Positions 1 to 5,904 of a stretch of DNA of 6,214 nt are shown here, in pieces. The stretch spans positions 1 to 6,214 of the forward strand of contig CAMLEF010000278.1 of the NCBI GenBank assembly GCA_946478675.1, written 5' to 3'. The notes beneath the pieces were generated by a model. That model worked only from the letters and a program-made list of their open reading frames with translations, was not told where the DNA came from and ran no database searches. Both the position numbers and the translations under genes were made by a program. Source of the DNA: an uncultured Flavobacteriales bacterium. Lineage in GTDB: Bacteria > Bacteroidota > Bacteroidia > Palsa-965. Each line of letters opens with the position of its first letter. Positions within the stretch are counted from its first letter, which is position 1.

Positions 1-1
1 C

Positions 2-76
2 GATAACGGCATGTACTTCGTAACCGTCCGCACCGGCGAGTCTACCGTAACCCGCAAAGTTTCTGTAGCTCACTAA
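2..76 (+). CDS. C-terminal tail of a probable T9SS-secreted protein (partial, 5' end outside window)
   Basis: An open frame enters from the left edge and ends at TAA 74-76, giving the 24-residue tail DNGMYFVTVR-TGESTVTRKVSVAH. The pattern G-M-Y-F-V-T-V, then a short polar turn, then a T-x-x-x-K-V-x-V strand ending just before the stop is what the type A sorting domain of T9SS cargo looks like at its extreme C-terminus. In that family the domain directs export across the outer membrane and is then removed. Only the tail is visible, so the identity of the mature protein cannot be given. The alternative is the last two strands of some other beta-rich secreted protein. A hairpin begins 14 bases after the stop. 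Confidence 0.68.
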   Translation, partial: DNGMYFVTVRTGESTVTRKVSVAH

Positions 77-90
77 TCGCATCGATTAAA

Positions 91-139
91 AAGAACTGGC
101 GGTTTTGGCGCAGATTTTGTGTCCTTACCGTCAGTTCTT
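91..139 (+). terminator. Possible terminator hairpin after the T9SS cargo gene
   Basis: AAGAACTGGCGGT (91-103) can pair with ACCGTCAGTTCTT (127-139) over 13 base pairs, one of them G-U, around a 23-base loop. The stem is long, and its position between two genes suits a terminator or mRNA 3'-end structure. The loop is larger than usual and the following bases (CTTCTTTCC) are only modestly T-rich, so this is not a classical intrinsic terminator. The loop contains GCGCAGATTTT, which recurs at 3379-3389. Confidence 0.45.
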
Positions 140-201
140 CTTTCCAGACAGGCCGATCGCTCCGTCCTGCCCATTGCTCAACCCAACACACCAACAGTAT
201 C

Positions 202-720
202 ATGAAACGATTTCTTCCTGTTCTCCTCTTCGCATTCGTCGCCATGTCCTTCCGTTTCCAGGATGCGCCGATGCAGAAAATGCCCGCCGTCAACGTTAAA
301 AACCTCGAAGGAAAAATGATCAGCACCGGTGATTTTGCCAACGACGGCAAGCCGATGATCATCGACTTCTGGGCGACCTGGTGCGCTCCGTGCAAAAAAG
401 AGCTGAACGAAATCGCAGAAGTTTATTCCGACTGGCAGAAGGAAACCGGCGTGAAGCTCATCGCCATTTCCATCGACGACCAGCGCAACTCCCCGAAAGT
501 GAAACCGTACGTCGACAGCAAAGACTGGGAATACGAAGTCTATCTCGACGAGAACCAGGATTTCAAACGCGCGATGAACGTGAACAACGTACCGCACGTG
601 TTCGTGGTCAACGGTAAAGGCGAAATCGTATGGCAGACCAACGTTTACAATGAGAACGGCGGCGTACAGAAGCTGCACGACGTGGTTGCCCGCGTTGCCA
701 AAGGCGAAAAGCCGGAATAA
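202..720 (+). CDS. TlpA/ResA-like thioredoxin-family protein, secreted or periplasmic
   Basis: The 172-residue product starts with a signal-like stretch (MKRFLPVLLFAFVAMSF), then a short linker and one thioredoxin fold from about residue 27 to the end. The active site reads DFWATWCAPCKKEL, with the redox cysteines at C61 and C64. The cis-proline that faces this site in thioredoxins is P131 in NNVPHVFVVNGKG. These are the hallmarks of the TlpA/ResA/CcmG group, which passes electrons to disulfides in exported proteins. The WCAPC form and the length fit a free-standing periplasmic thiol reductase. The ATG at 202 is chosen because it places the signal peptide at the N-terminus. The next gene begins 27 bases downstream and encodes an outer-membrane protein with a single cysteine pair, a plausible partner (inference). 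No TAnnTTTG promoter is visible just upstream. The exact substrate cannot be read from sequence. Confidence 0.92.
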   Translation: MKRFLPVLLFAFVAMSFRFQDAPMQKMPAVNVKNLEGKMISTGDFANDGKPMIIDFWATWCAPCKKELNEIAEVYSDWQKETGVKLIAISIDDQRNSPKVKPYVDSKDWEYEVYLDENQDFKRAMNVNNVPHVFVVNGKGEIVWQTNVYNENGGVQKLHDVVARVAKGEKPE

Positions 721-747
721 AGTTTCACAGTAAAACGCTATTACCAC

Positions 748-2391
748 GTGAAAAAATCCCTGTTGCTGATCCCCTTCGCGGGATTTGCACTCTTTGCTCC
801 TGCACAAAACCTCAACAATGTCGCCGGCGGACAGATCCACGGCAACTTTGAGATCGACGCCCAGTACTACAACCCCGATTCGCTGATCAACGCTCCCGCA
901 GTTCCTGAGAAAGCGCTGATGAACGGATGGGGCAACATCACGTACACCAACGGACATTTTTCCGCGGGCCTGCGTTATGAAAGCTACCTGAACGTCCTGC
1001 AGGGTTATCCCACCGGCTACAAAGGCTCCGGCATTCCGTACCGTTACGCCACCTACAACAACGACAATCTCGAGATCACCGTCGGCAGCAGCTACGAACA
1101 GTTCGGCAGCGGGCTCGTACTGCGCGCTTATGAAGATCGCGGCCTCGGCTACGACAACGCGTTCGACGGCATCCGCGTTCGCTACAGTCCGTACCGCGGC
1201 ATTTACCTGAAAGGCGTGTGGGGAAAGCAGCGTAATTTCTTCTCTACCGGCGCCGGCATCGTGCGCGGTTTCGACGGCGAAGTGAACGTGAACGAGCTGC
1301 TCGATTCCACGATGCGCAACGTCAAAACGCAGATCATTCTCGGCGGAAGCTTCGTGAGCAAATACCAGCTCGACCAGGATCCGCTGCTCGTGCTGCCGCA
1401 GAACGTAGGCGCGTGGTCGGCGCGCGGAACGATCATCCGCAACCGCGTCAACTTCAATGCCGAGTACGCTTACAAGATCAACGACCCGAGCATTGCCAAC
1501 GGCTATATCTACAAGCCGGGCAACGCGCTGTTCACCTCCGCCACCTGGTCGCAGAAAGGACTCGGCATTTATCTCGCGGCGATGCGCATCGACAACTTCA
1601 GCTTCCGCTCCGATCGTGACGCGACGGGAAATTCGCTAATGATCAATTATCTCCCGGCGCTGACGAAACAGCATACGTACGTGCTCGCCGCTTTCTATCC
1701 GTACGCTTCGCAACCGACGGGACAAGTGAGCTGGCAGGGCGAAGTGAATTACAAATTCAAAAAAGGAACAGCGCTCGGCGGAAAATACGGCACCGATTTC
1801 TCCGTGAATTATTCCGCCGCCTATGCGCTCGACACGACGAACCTCAACGACGCAGCCGATCGCAAGATGGGTTACACGTCGAAGTATTTCGCCATTGGTG
1901 ATTCGATGTTTTTCCAGGACATCAACGTCGAGATCTTCCACAAGTTTTCTCCGCGCGTGAAGGGAACGCTGCTGTACACGAACCTGCGTTACAACAAAAA
2001 CGTCATCGAAGGAAAAATCAACTACCCGATCATCAATGCGCACGTCGTGGTGGCCGATATTATTTTCCACCTCAATGACCAGCTTACGCTACGCACCGAT
2101 CTCGAGCACCTGTATACGAAAGACGATTACGGCAGCTGGGCGGCCGGCATCGGCGAGCTGACGATCGGCGAGCATTTTTTCACGGCGGTCATGGACCAGT
2201 GGAACTACGGCAACGACAATCCTGATCACCGCATTCACTACTACAACGTTCAGTTCGGTTACATGAAAGGCACGAACCGCATCGTGCTCGGTTACGGCAA
2301 ACAGCGCGCAGGTATTTTCTGCGTGGGAGGCGTTTGCCGCTTCGTGCCCGCGTCCAACGGCTTCACGCTGACGATCACGAGCTCTTTCTAA
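748..2391 (+). CDS. DUF6029-type predicted outer-membrane beta-barrel protein
   Basis: A 547-residue protein with a GTG start. The alternative of starting later would lose the signal peptide MKKSLLLIPFAGFALFAPAQ. After the signal come many alternating aromatic/polar strands (for example WGNITYTNGHFSAGLRYESY), and the chain ends in LTITSSF, a terminal phenylalanine as in many outer-membrane barrels. The stretch with YEQFGSGL (116-123), LGYDNAFDG (133-141) and GKQRNFF (159-165) matches my memory of the DUF6029 family of Bacteroidota. I assign the family from memory without a profile search. The function of that family is not known to me. Only two cysteines occur in the whole protein, C525 and C530, in FCVGGVCR close to the C-terminus. 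The gene lies 27 bases after the thioredoxin gene and 40 bases before the Omp28-like gene, so co-transcription is likely. Confidence 0.8.
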   Translation: MKKSLLLIPFAGFALFAPAQNLNNVAGGQIHGNFEIDAQYYNPDSLINAPAVPEKALMNGWGNITYTNGHFSAGLRYESYLNVLQGYPTGYKGSGIPYRYATYNNDNLEITVGSSYEQFGSGLVLRAYEDRGLGYDNAFDGIRVRYSPYRGIYLKGVWGKQRNFFSTGAGIVRGFDGEVNVNELLDSTMRNVKTQIILGGSFVSKYQLDQDPLLVLPQNVGAWSARGTIIRNRVNFNAEYAYKINDPSIANGYIYKPGNALFTSATWSQKGLGIYLAAMRIDNFSFRSDRDATGNSLMINYLPALTKQHTYVLAAFYPYASQPTGQVSWQGEVNYKFKKGTALGGKYGTDFSVNYSAAYALDTTNLNDAADRKMGYTSKYFAIGDSMFFQDINVEIFHKFSPRVKGTLLYTNLRYNKNVIEGKINYPIINAHVVVADIIFHLNDQLTLRTDLEHLYTKDDYGSWAAGIGELTIGEHFFTAVMDQWNYGNDNPDHRIHYYNVQFGYMKGTNRIVLGYGKQRAGIFCVGGVCRFVPASNGFTLTITSSF

Positions 2392-2415
2392 ACCAGCTGC
2401 AATTCCGTAACTTTA
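2385..2415 (+). promoter_or_regulatory. Weak Bacteroidota-type promoter for the Omp28-like gene
   Basis: TAACTTTA at 2408-2415 is one base off the Bacteroidota -7 element TAnnTTTG. TTTC at 2385-2388 is one base off the -33 element TTTG, with a 19-base spacer. If used, transcription would begin around 2420 and give a leader of roughly 10 bases before ATG 2432. The match is imperfect at both elements and overlaps the end of the preceding gene, so the Omp28-like gene may simply be read through from upstream. Confidence 0.33.
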
Positions 2416-2431
2416 GAATTCAATACGACCA

Positions 2432-3301
2432 ATGAAAAGATCAGCCTTTTTCGCTTTAACGGCCCTCGCGTTCGCAGGATGCGATTACGTGAGCGCGCCG
2501 CACCAGGCAGGCACTACTCCCGGCGGCGGTGGCGGCAATGGCGTTACCCGTCGTGTGCTCGTTGAAGAGTTCACCGGTCATACCTGTATCGCTTGTCCGG
2601 CGGGCTCACGCACGCTGCACACGATTGACAGCCTCTACCCCGGGCAGGTTATGATCGTTGGCATTCACACCGGCTGGTTCGGCGATCCTTGTCCGCCCCA
2701 CCCGCTGCCGAACGGCGCACCGAGCGGTTCCTTCAGCGAAGATTTCACCTGCGCTACTGCTGATGATTACGACGTGATCTACAACATGTCGGGCAATCCG
2801 CCGGTAGCGATGATTAACCGTCTCGGCTACCCGCTGGATTACGTCAAGCAGCAAGGCAACTGGACGTCGCTCGTCGACAGCCTGCTTTCCGCGCCTCCCA
2901 TTGCCGATCTCGAATTCGACACGGTGATCTACAACAACAGCACGCGCGACCTGACCTTTACGCTCAACGGAAAATTTATCGCTGCGCAGAACGGAACGTT
3001 CAATGTGGCGGTAATGCTTACCGAAGACAGCCTCACCGGCTGGCAGATCGACGGCACGCAATACCTGCCGAGCTATACGTTCATGCACGTGCTGCGTGAC
3101 TGCGTGAATTCGCCCGGCACTTCTTCCGGCGTGCAGCTCGCTACCGGTTCCATCACGGCGAACAGCACCTTCACCTGGTCGCTTCCGGCAACTTACAATG
3201 TGAGCTCGTCGTGGAACGCCGGCCGCTGCAAGCTGATCGCATTCGTGTACAATACATCGACGAAAGAAGTGCTGCAGGCTGCGGAAGCGGAGTTACAGTA
3301 A
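2432..3301 (+). CDS. Omp28-like outer-membrane lipoprotein with thioredoxin-type CxxC motif
   Basis: A 289-residue protein. The N-terminus MKRSAFFALTALAFAGC is a lipoprotein signal with C17 as the likely lipidated residue; F at -3 is slightly atypical. A glycine-rich linker (GGGGGNG, 31-37) leads into VLVEEFTGHTCIACPAG, whose C52-I-A-C55 sits where the thioredoxin active site would be. NPPVAMINR (122-130) resembles the cis-proline loop. YTFMHVLRD (215-223) resembles the Y-x-H-x-HVLR block I associate with Omp28-related proteins. Roughly residues 40-155 appear thioredoxin-like, and the rest is a beta-sandwich-like C-terminal domain. Further cysteines at 87, 107, 224 and 266 could form disulfides. 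Omp28 was named from an oral Bacteroidota surface protein, and no enzymatic role is established to my knowledge. It is the last gene before a strong terminator and follows the thioredoxin and DUF6029 genes, suggesting a common process. Confidence 0.88.
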   Translation: MKRSAFFALTALAFAGCDYVSAPHQAGTTPGGGGGNGVTRRVLVEEFTGHTCIACPAGSRTLHTIDSLYPGQVMIVGIHTGWFGDPCPPHPLPNGAPSGSFSEDFTCATADDYDVIYNMSGNPPVAMINRLGYPLDYVKQQGNWTSLVDSLLSAPPIADLEFDTVIYNNSTRDLTFTLNGKFIAAQNGTFNVAVMLTEDSLTGWQIDGTQYLPSYTFMHVLRDCVNSPGTSSGVQLATGSITANSTFTWSLPATYNVSSSWNAGRCKLIAFVYNTSTKEVLQAAEAELQ

Positions 3302-3316
3302 TACAAAACGATTCGC

Positions 3317-3356
3317 TGAACGGCCTGTGTCAAACGATGCAGGCCGTTTGCTTTTT
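3317..3356 (+). terminator. Intrinsic terminator after the Omp28-like gene
   Basis: AACGGCCTG (3319-3327) pairs perfectly with CAGGCCGTT (3340-3348). The stem can be extended inward by G-U/A-U pairs to a small loop and outward by two wobble pairs. It is followed by TTTGCTTTTT. A GC-rich stem plus T-tract 15 bases after a stop codon is a standard rho-independent terminator. It closes the 202-3301 gene set. Confidence 0.87.
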
Positions 3357-3360
3357 CAGC

Positions 3361-3389
3361 CGCAGATTACGCTGATGCGCGCAGATTTT
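3361..3389. repeat. Short degenerate GCAGATT-type tandem repeat
   Basis: Three imperfect units lie head to tail: CGCAGATTA (3361-3369), CGCTGATGCG (3370-3379) and CGCAGATTTT (3380-3389). The last contains GCGCAGATTTT, also present at 108-118. From memory, GCAGATTACGCTGATT-like units recur between genes in many Bacteroidota and some other bacteria. That recollection is unverified here. No function can be stated. Confidence 0.5.
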
Positions 3390-3418
3390 CACTCCTCGTC
3401 GTAACGGTTGGAAAGTCC

Positions 3419-3447
3419 TTGCGGCATGGCAACAGTTCGTACCTTTG
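3419..3447 (+). promoter_or_regulatory. Bacteroidota-type promoter (TTG-N18-TAnnTTTG) of the barrel-ubiX unit
   Basis: TACCTTTG at 3440-3447 is a perfect match to the -7 element TAnnTTTG used by the Bacteroidota primary sigma factor. TTG at 3419-3421 is the -33 element, with an 18-base spacer inside the usual 17-23 range. It lies just downstream of a terminator and repeat, as expected for a new transcription unit. The ATG at 3453 begins only five bases after the motif, so the transcript would be leaderless or nearly so. Confidence 0.72.
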
Positions 3448-3452
3448 AGCTG

Positions 3453-4082
3453 ATGCGCTACGTGCTTCTTTTTCTCCTCTTAACGCCCCTTACCATCAAA
3501 GCCCAACGCACTTTCCGCGCAGGACTGCAGGCCGGTATAAACGCCTGCCAGATCCACGGCGATAACAACTGGGGTTTCCACCAGGCGGGACCGGTGGGCG
3601 GAGCGTTCGTCTGCACGGATCCTACACAGAAATGGTACGGGCAGATGGAGCTGCAATTCTCGCGCAAGGGCAGCCGCAAGCTCACGAATCCGAACGTTGG
3701 CGATTATACTTCGTTTGAATATCGCCTGAGCTACGTGGAGGTGCCGCTGCTGCTGCGTTACAACATGGGGAAGCTGTATGCGGAGATCGGCGGCAGCGTG
3801 GGTTTCCTGGTGAAAGCGCGGCAATGGGACAGCTACAGCGAAATCCCGGCGCAGGATTTTCGCAAATGGGAAACAGCATTCATCGCCGGCCTCGGCTATA
3901 CGATCAACGACAAGCTTGTCGTCGATTTCCGTTCTTCGAATTCCATTTTGCCGGTGCTGAAATTTCCGCAGCCGGCGTACTACCCGCGATTCATCCCGAA
4001 CCTGTTCAACCGCGGCATGTACAACAACATCCTCGGCCTGACACTGTCGTATCGTTTCGGCGGTGCGAAAGGCGGCGAATAA
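3453..4082 (+). CDS. Outer-membrane beta-barrel protein, PorT-like porin family
   Basis: From ATG 3453 the product is 209 residues. It begins with signal peptide MRYVLLFLLLTPLTIKA, probably cut before QRTFRAGLQAG. The remainder is an eight-strand-like small barrel. The run YRLSYVEVPLLLRYNMGK, followed by AEIGGSVGFLV, is the signature I associate with the OMP_b-brl_2 (PorT-like) domain. The last strand, LGLTLSYRF, is followed by a seven-residue tail, GGAKGGE. Upstream in-frame starts exist (TTG 3408, ATG 3426). I reject them because they would bury the signal peptide behind 9-15 polar residues and place the promoter at 3419-3447 inside the coding region. PorT-like proteins are widespread in Bacteroidota and most have no assigned role; the name alone does not imply T9SS function. 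ubiX follows after ten bases, so the two are probably co-transcribed. Confidence 0.85.
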   Translation: MRYVLLFLLLTPLTIKAQRTFRAGLQAGINACQIHGDNNWGFHQAGPVGGAFVCTDPTQKWYGQMELQFSRKGSRKLTNPNVGDYTSFEYRLSYVEVPLLLRYNMGKLYAEIGGSVGFLVKARQWDSYSEIPAQDFRKWETAFIAGLGYTINDKLVVDFRSSNSILPVLKFPQPAYYPRFIPNLFNRGMYNNILGLTLSYRFGGAKGGE

Positions 4083-4092
4083 TTACGGAGCT

Positions 4093-4653
4093 ATGAAACA
4101 TCGAATCGTTGTTGCGATTACAGGAGCGAGCGGATCCGTTTACGCGAAAGTTTTGCTGGACAAGCTCACCGCGCTGCAATCGCAGATCGACAAAGTGGGC
4201 ATCGTGATGAGCGATAATGCGAAGCAGGTGTGGGAGCAGGAAATGGGCAACAGCGATTTTGGCAACTACCCGTTCCCGTTTTTTTCGAAAATGGATTTCA
4301 ATGCGCCGTTTGCATCCGGCTCGTCGAGCTACCGCACGATGATCGTTTGCCCCTGCTCCATGGGAACGCTTGCGCGCATCGCCACCGGCATTTCCAACGA
4401 TCTTGTTTCGCGCGCAGCCGACGTGATGCTGAAGGAGCGGCGAAAATTAATTCTCGTCACACGTGACACGCCGCTCAGCCTGGTTCATATCAACAACATG
4501 AAAACGGTTACGGAAGCCGGCGGCATCATTTGTCCGGCCAGCCCGTCGTTCTACAGCAACCCGAAGAATTTCGAGCAGCTCGCCGCAACGGTCGTCGATC
4601 GCGTAATCGATCTCGCAGGATTGCAGCAGGAAACTTTTCGCTGGAACGAATAA
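4093..4653 (+). CDS. ubiX: Flavin prenyltransferase UbiX
   Basis: The 186-residue product from ATG 4093 is close to the 189 residues of E. coli UbiX. The N-terminal flavoprotein fold shows VAITGASGSVY (7-17), the FMN-binding and S15 region. SGSSSYRTMIVCPCS (75-89) and LKERRKLILVTRDTPLSLVH (113-132) match the conserved UbiX/Pad1 core. FY (153-154) and R170 in the C-terminal helix match the positions of the dimethylallyl-phosphate ligands. UbiX attaches a dimethylallyl group to FMN in the cytoplasm, making prenyl-FMN for UbiD-family decarboxylases, commonly in quinone synthesis. The usual R-E-T/A-P block reads R124-D125-T-P here, a conservative change at a residue implicated in catalysis. A GTG start at 4063 would overlap the previous gene and add ten non-conserved residues, so the ATG is preferred. 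GGAG at 4087-4090 lies only two bases before it, closer than an ideal ribosome site. No ubiD is visible in the window. Confidence 0.93.
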   Translation: MKHRIVVAITGASGSVYAKVLLDKLTALQSQIDKVGIVMSDNAKQVWEQEMGNSDFGNYPFPFFSKMDFNAPFASGSSSYRTMIVCPCSMGTLARIATGISNDLVSRAADVMLKERRKLILVTRDTPLSLVHINNMKTVTEAGGIICPASPSFYSNPKNFEQLAATVVDRVIDLAGLQQETFRWNE

Positions 4654-4704
4654 GGTGAAGCAACCGTCCGCGTTTTCCGTCGTCTGAACAGCAACCTCCT
4701 CCGC

Positions 4705-5460
4705 ATGAAAAAGCTCTCCCTTCTTCTTTTATTCTTCACGCTGGGTGCCCGCTGCTCTTTTCTTTTCGCGCAAGACGTGATTTCGCCGGTGCTCGGATTT
4801 TCATTTTCAAGATATCATGAGCAATACGAGCTGCAACAACCGGCCGGCGATCCCGCGGTGGATGTCGGCAACACCACGTACCGTTACGCGCTGACGTACG
4901 ACATTTCGTTCCCGCACGATTGGTTCGTCGAAGGCGGGTTGTCTTTTGGAAAAACTTCTTACGGCAGCAGCTTTCCACGCGTGAACGACACGGTTCCGGG
5001 AACGCTTCCTGCGGTCGATTACAGCGCTAAACGATTTACACTAATGCTTCGCTTCGGCTGGCAGCTGGCGATGTTCGATCAAAAGCTGCTGCTGAAAGCT
5101 TATGTGGGCGTCGAGCCCGGCCTGTTGCGGCACCAGGAAAAATTGCCGGCGGGCTGGGAGTATTCGGATGCGGGGCTTACAGCGCATTCTTCCCAATTCG
5201 GTTTCGCGACGGACGAGCGTTTCACTGAGAAAAATAAAATCTCGCTGCTGGCAACGGGCGGCGTGCGGCTCGAATACAATTTCTATAAATGGATGGGCGT
5301 CAATGCAGGCGTGGAATACAGCAAAGGCGGCTGGAATTATCTCGGGCGCGAAACGAAATACAGTTACTACGGCAGCACGCCATCCGTCGCGGTTTCCGAT
5401 TGGAACGGCAGCAATTTCCGTTTCCTTGCCGGCATTCATATTTTCTGTCGCCCGCAATAA
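4705..5460 (+). CDS. Predicted outer-membrane beta-barrel protein of unknown function
   Basis: A 251-residue protein with a clear signal peptide, MKKLSLLLLFFTLGARCSFLFA, probably cut before QDVISP. C17 is not in a valid lipobox (R precedes it), so a lipoprotein is unlikely. The mature part is built of amphipathic strands rich in Tyr, Phe and Trp, for example TYRYALTYDISF, WFVEGGLSFGKTSYG, FTLMLRFGWQLAMF, LLATGGVRLEYNFYKWMGVNAGVEYSKGG and FRFLAGIHIF, separated by polar turns. This is typical of porin-family barrels of 8-12 strands. I do not recognise a specific family. The gene lies 51 bases after ubiX with no obvious promoter or terminator between them, so it may be the third gene of the unit that starts at 3453. 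Its relation to ubiX is probably only positional. Confidence 0.78.
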   Translation: MKKLSLLLLFFTLGARCSFLFAQDVISPVLGFSFSRYHEQYELQQPAGDPAVDVGNTTYRYALTYDISFPHDWFVEGGLSFGKTSYGSSFPRVNDTVPGTLPAVDYSAKRFTLMLRFGWQLAMFDQKLLLKAYVGVEPGLLRHQEKLPAGWEYSDAGLTAHSSQFGFATDERFTEKNKISLLATGGVRLEYNFYKWMGVNAGVEYSKGGWNYLGRETKYSYYGSTPSVAVSDWNGSNFRFLAGIHIFCRPQ

Positions 5461-5688
5461 GTTCGCCGCTGCAGGATCATTTTTCGTCCGCTGTTCCGCG
5501 AATGTTAAATCCTATGATCTGTACTATCTTCTTGTCATTTGTGTTAATAAAATCACGCTGCTGTCCTGCAATATTTTAGCGTTCGCCGCGACCTTTGTTT
5601 AGGAAATTTAACGCGGCAAGCGTACATTAGTTTATAAGACTTGCGTTCCTTCATAGCGTCCAATTCAATTCAAGAAAGGAGTTTCGTA
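5461..5688. other. 228-base intergenic leader region, AT-richer than its surroundings
   Basis: No credible gene is present. The region is visibly richer in A and T than the flanking genes, as expected for regulatory DNA. GACCTTTG at 5590-5597 is one base off the Bacteroidota -7 element but lacks a TTG at the right distance. TACATTAG at 5623-5630 is another one-base-off match, with TTTG at 5594-5597 some 25 bases upstream, slightly too far. Either would drive the 64-residue gene with a leader of about 55-85 bases. GTTCGCCGC occurs twice (5461-5469 and 5581-5589). No terminator for the upstream gene is evident. Confidence 0.4.
5677..5681 (+). promoter_or_regulatory. Strong Shine-Dalgarno site of the 64-residue gene
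   Basis: AAGAAAGGAG ends at 5681, seven bases before ATG 5689. The core AGGAG is an ideal anti-16S match at ideal spacing. Bacteroidota genes seldom rely on such a site, and none of the other starts in this window has one as good. It also decides the start at 5689 against the upstream in-frame TTG at 5641. Confidence 0.65.
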
Positions 5689-5883
5689 ATGCTGGAGTTC
5701 AGTAAACACATTCTTAAAAGCGTCAGCTTCGATAAGTCGCTTTTCCGAAAAGAACTCACCAAAATCATTAACTGGGCAAAGCCCGACGAAGCGCTGTTAT
5801 TGAAAGCATGGTGTATCGCCACGTTCGGCCATCTCTACGGCGACGTGATCCGCGAAGCTTTCCGCAGCGTGACAAAAGCGTAA
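5689..5883 (+). CDS. Small 64-residue protein of unknown function
   Basis: The ATG at 5689 has a strong Shine-Dalgarno site seven bases upstream, and the frame closes at TAA 5881-5883. The product is mostly helical in character: MLEFSKHILKSVSF, DKSLFRKELTKIINW, then KPDEALLLKAWCIATFG and GDVIREAFRSV. It has no signal peptide and no membrane span, one cysteine (C42) and a basic overall charge, so it should be cytosolic. I believe similar short proteins occur in other Bacteroidota, but I cannot name a family or role. A separate transcription unit is likely: it has a long non-coding region in front and a textbook terminator 25 bases behind. The good translation signals and plausible composition argue that it is a real gene and not a chance frame. 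A nucleic-acid-binding or regulatory role would be a guess only. Confidence 0.75.
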   Translation: MLEFSKHILKSVSFDKSLFRKELTKIINWAKPDEALLLKAWCIATFGHLYGDVIREAFRSVTKA

Positions 5884-5904
5884 AACACGAAAAAGACAGA
5901 AAAG

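Noticed and set aside
178..957. Long open frame on the - strand (259 codons) opposite the thioredoxin gene and the start of the DUF6029-type gene
   Set aside because: It is antisense to a clear thioredoxin with an intact active site and has no recognisable domain. Long antisense frames are common opposite GC-biased coding DNA.
1636..2070. Open frame of 144 codons on the - strand inside the DUF6029-type gene
   Set aside because: Shadow of the sense gene, with no signal, motif or independent translation start.
2606..3088. Open frame of 160 codons on the - strand inside the Omp28-like gene
   Set aside because: Low-complexity, Val/Arg-rich antisense translation with no family resemblance.
5461..5589. 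Direct repeat GTTCGCCGC at 5461-5469 and 5581-5589 as mobile-element borders
   Set aside because: Nine bases only, no inverted repeats or transposase between the copies, and the first copy touches a stop codon. Chance is likely.
5102..5602. Open frame of 166 codons on the + strand overlapping the second barrel gene and the following gap
   Set aside because: Arg/Ser/Ala-rich out-of-frame translation. The overlapping frame has a signal peptide and coherent barrel strands.
5612..5645. Inverted repeat GCAAG/CTTGC in the leader of the small gene as an operator or riboswitch stem
   Set aside because: Only five base pairs with a loop of about 20 bases and no extension; too weak to call.
5641..5688. 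TTG start that would lengthen the small protein by 16 residues
   Set aside because: The ATG at 5689 has an ideal Shine-Dalgarno site and starts the coherent helical sequence; the extension is low-complexity.
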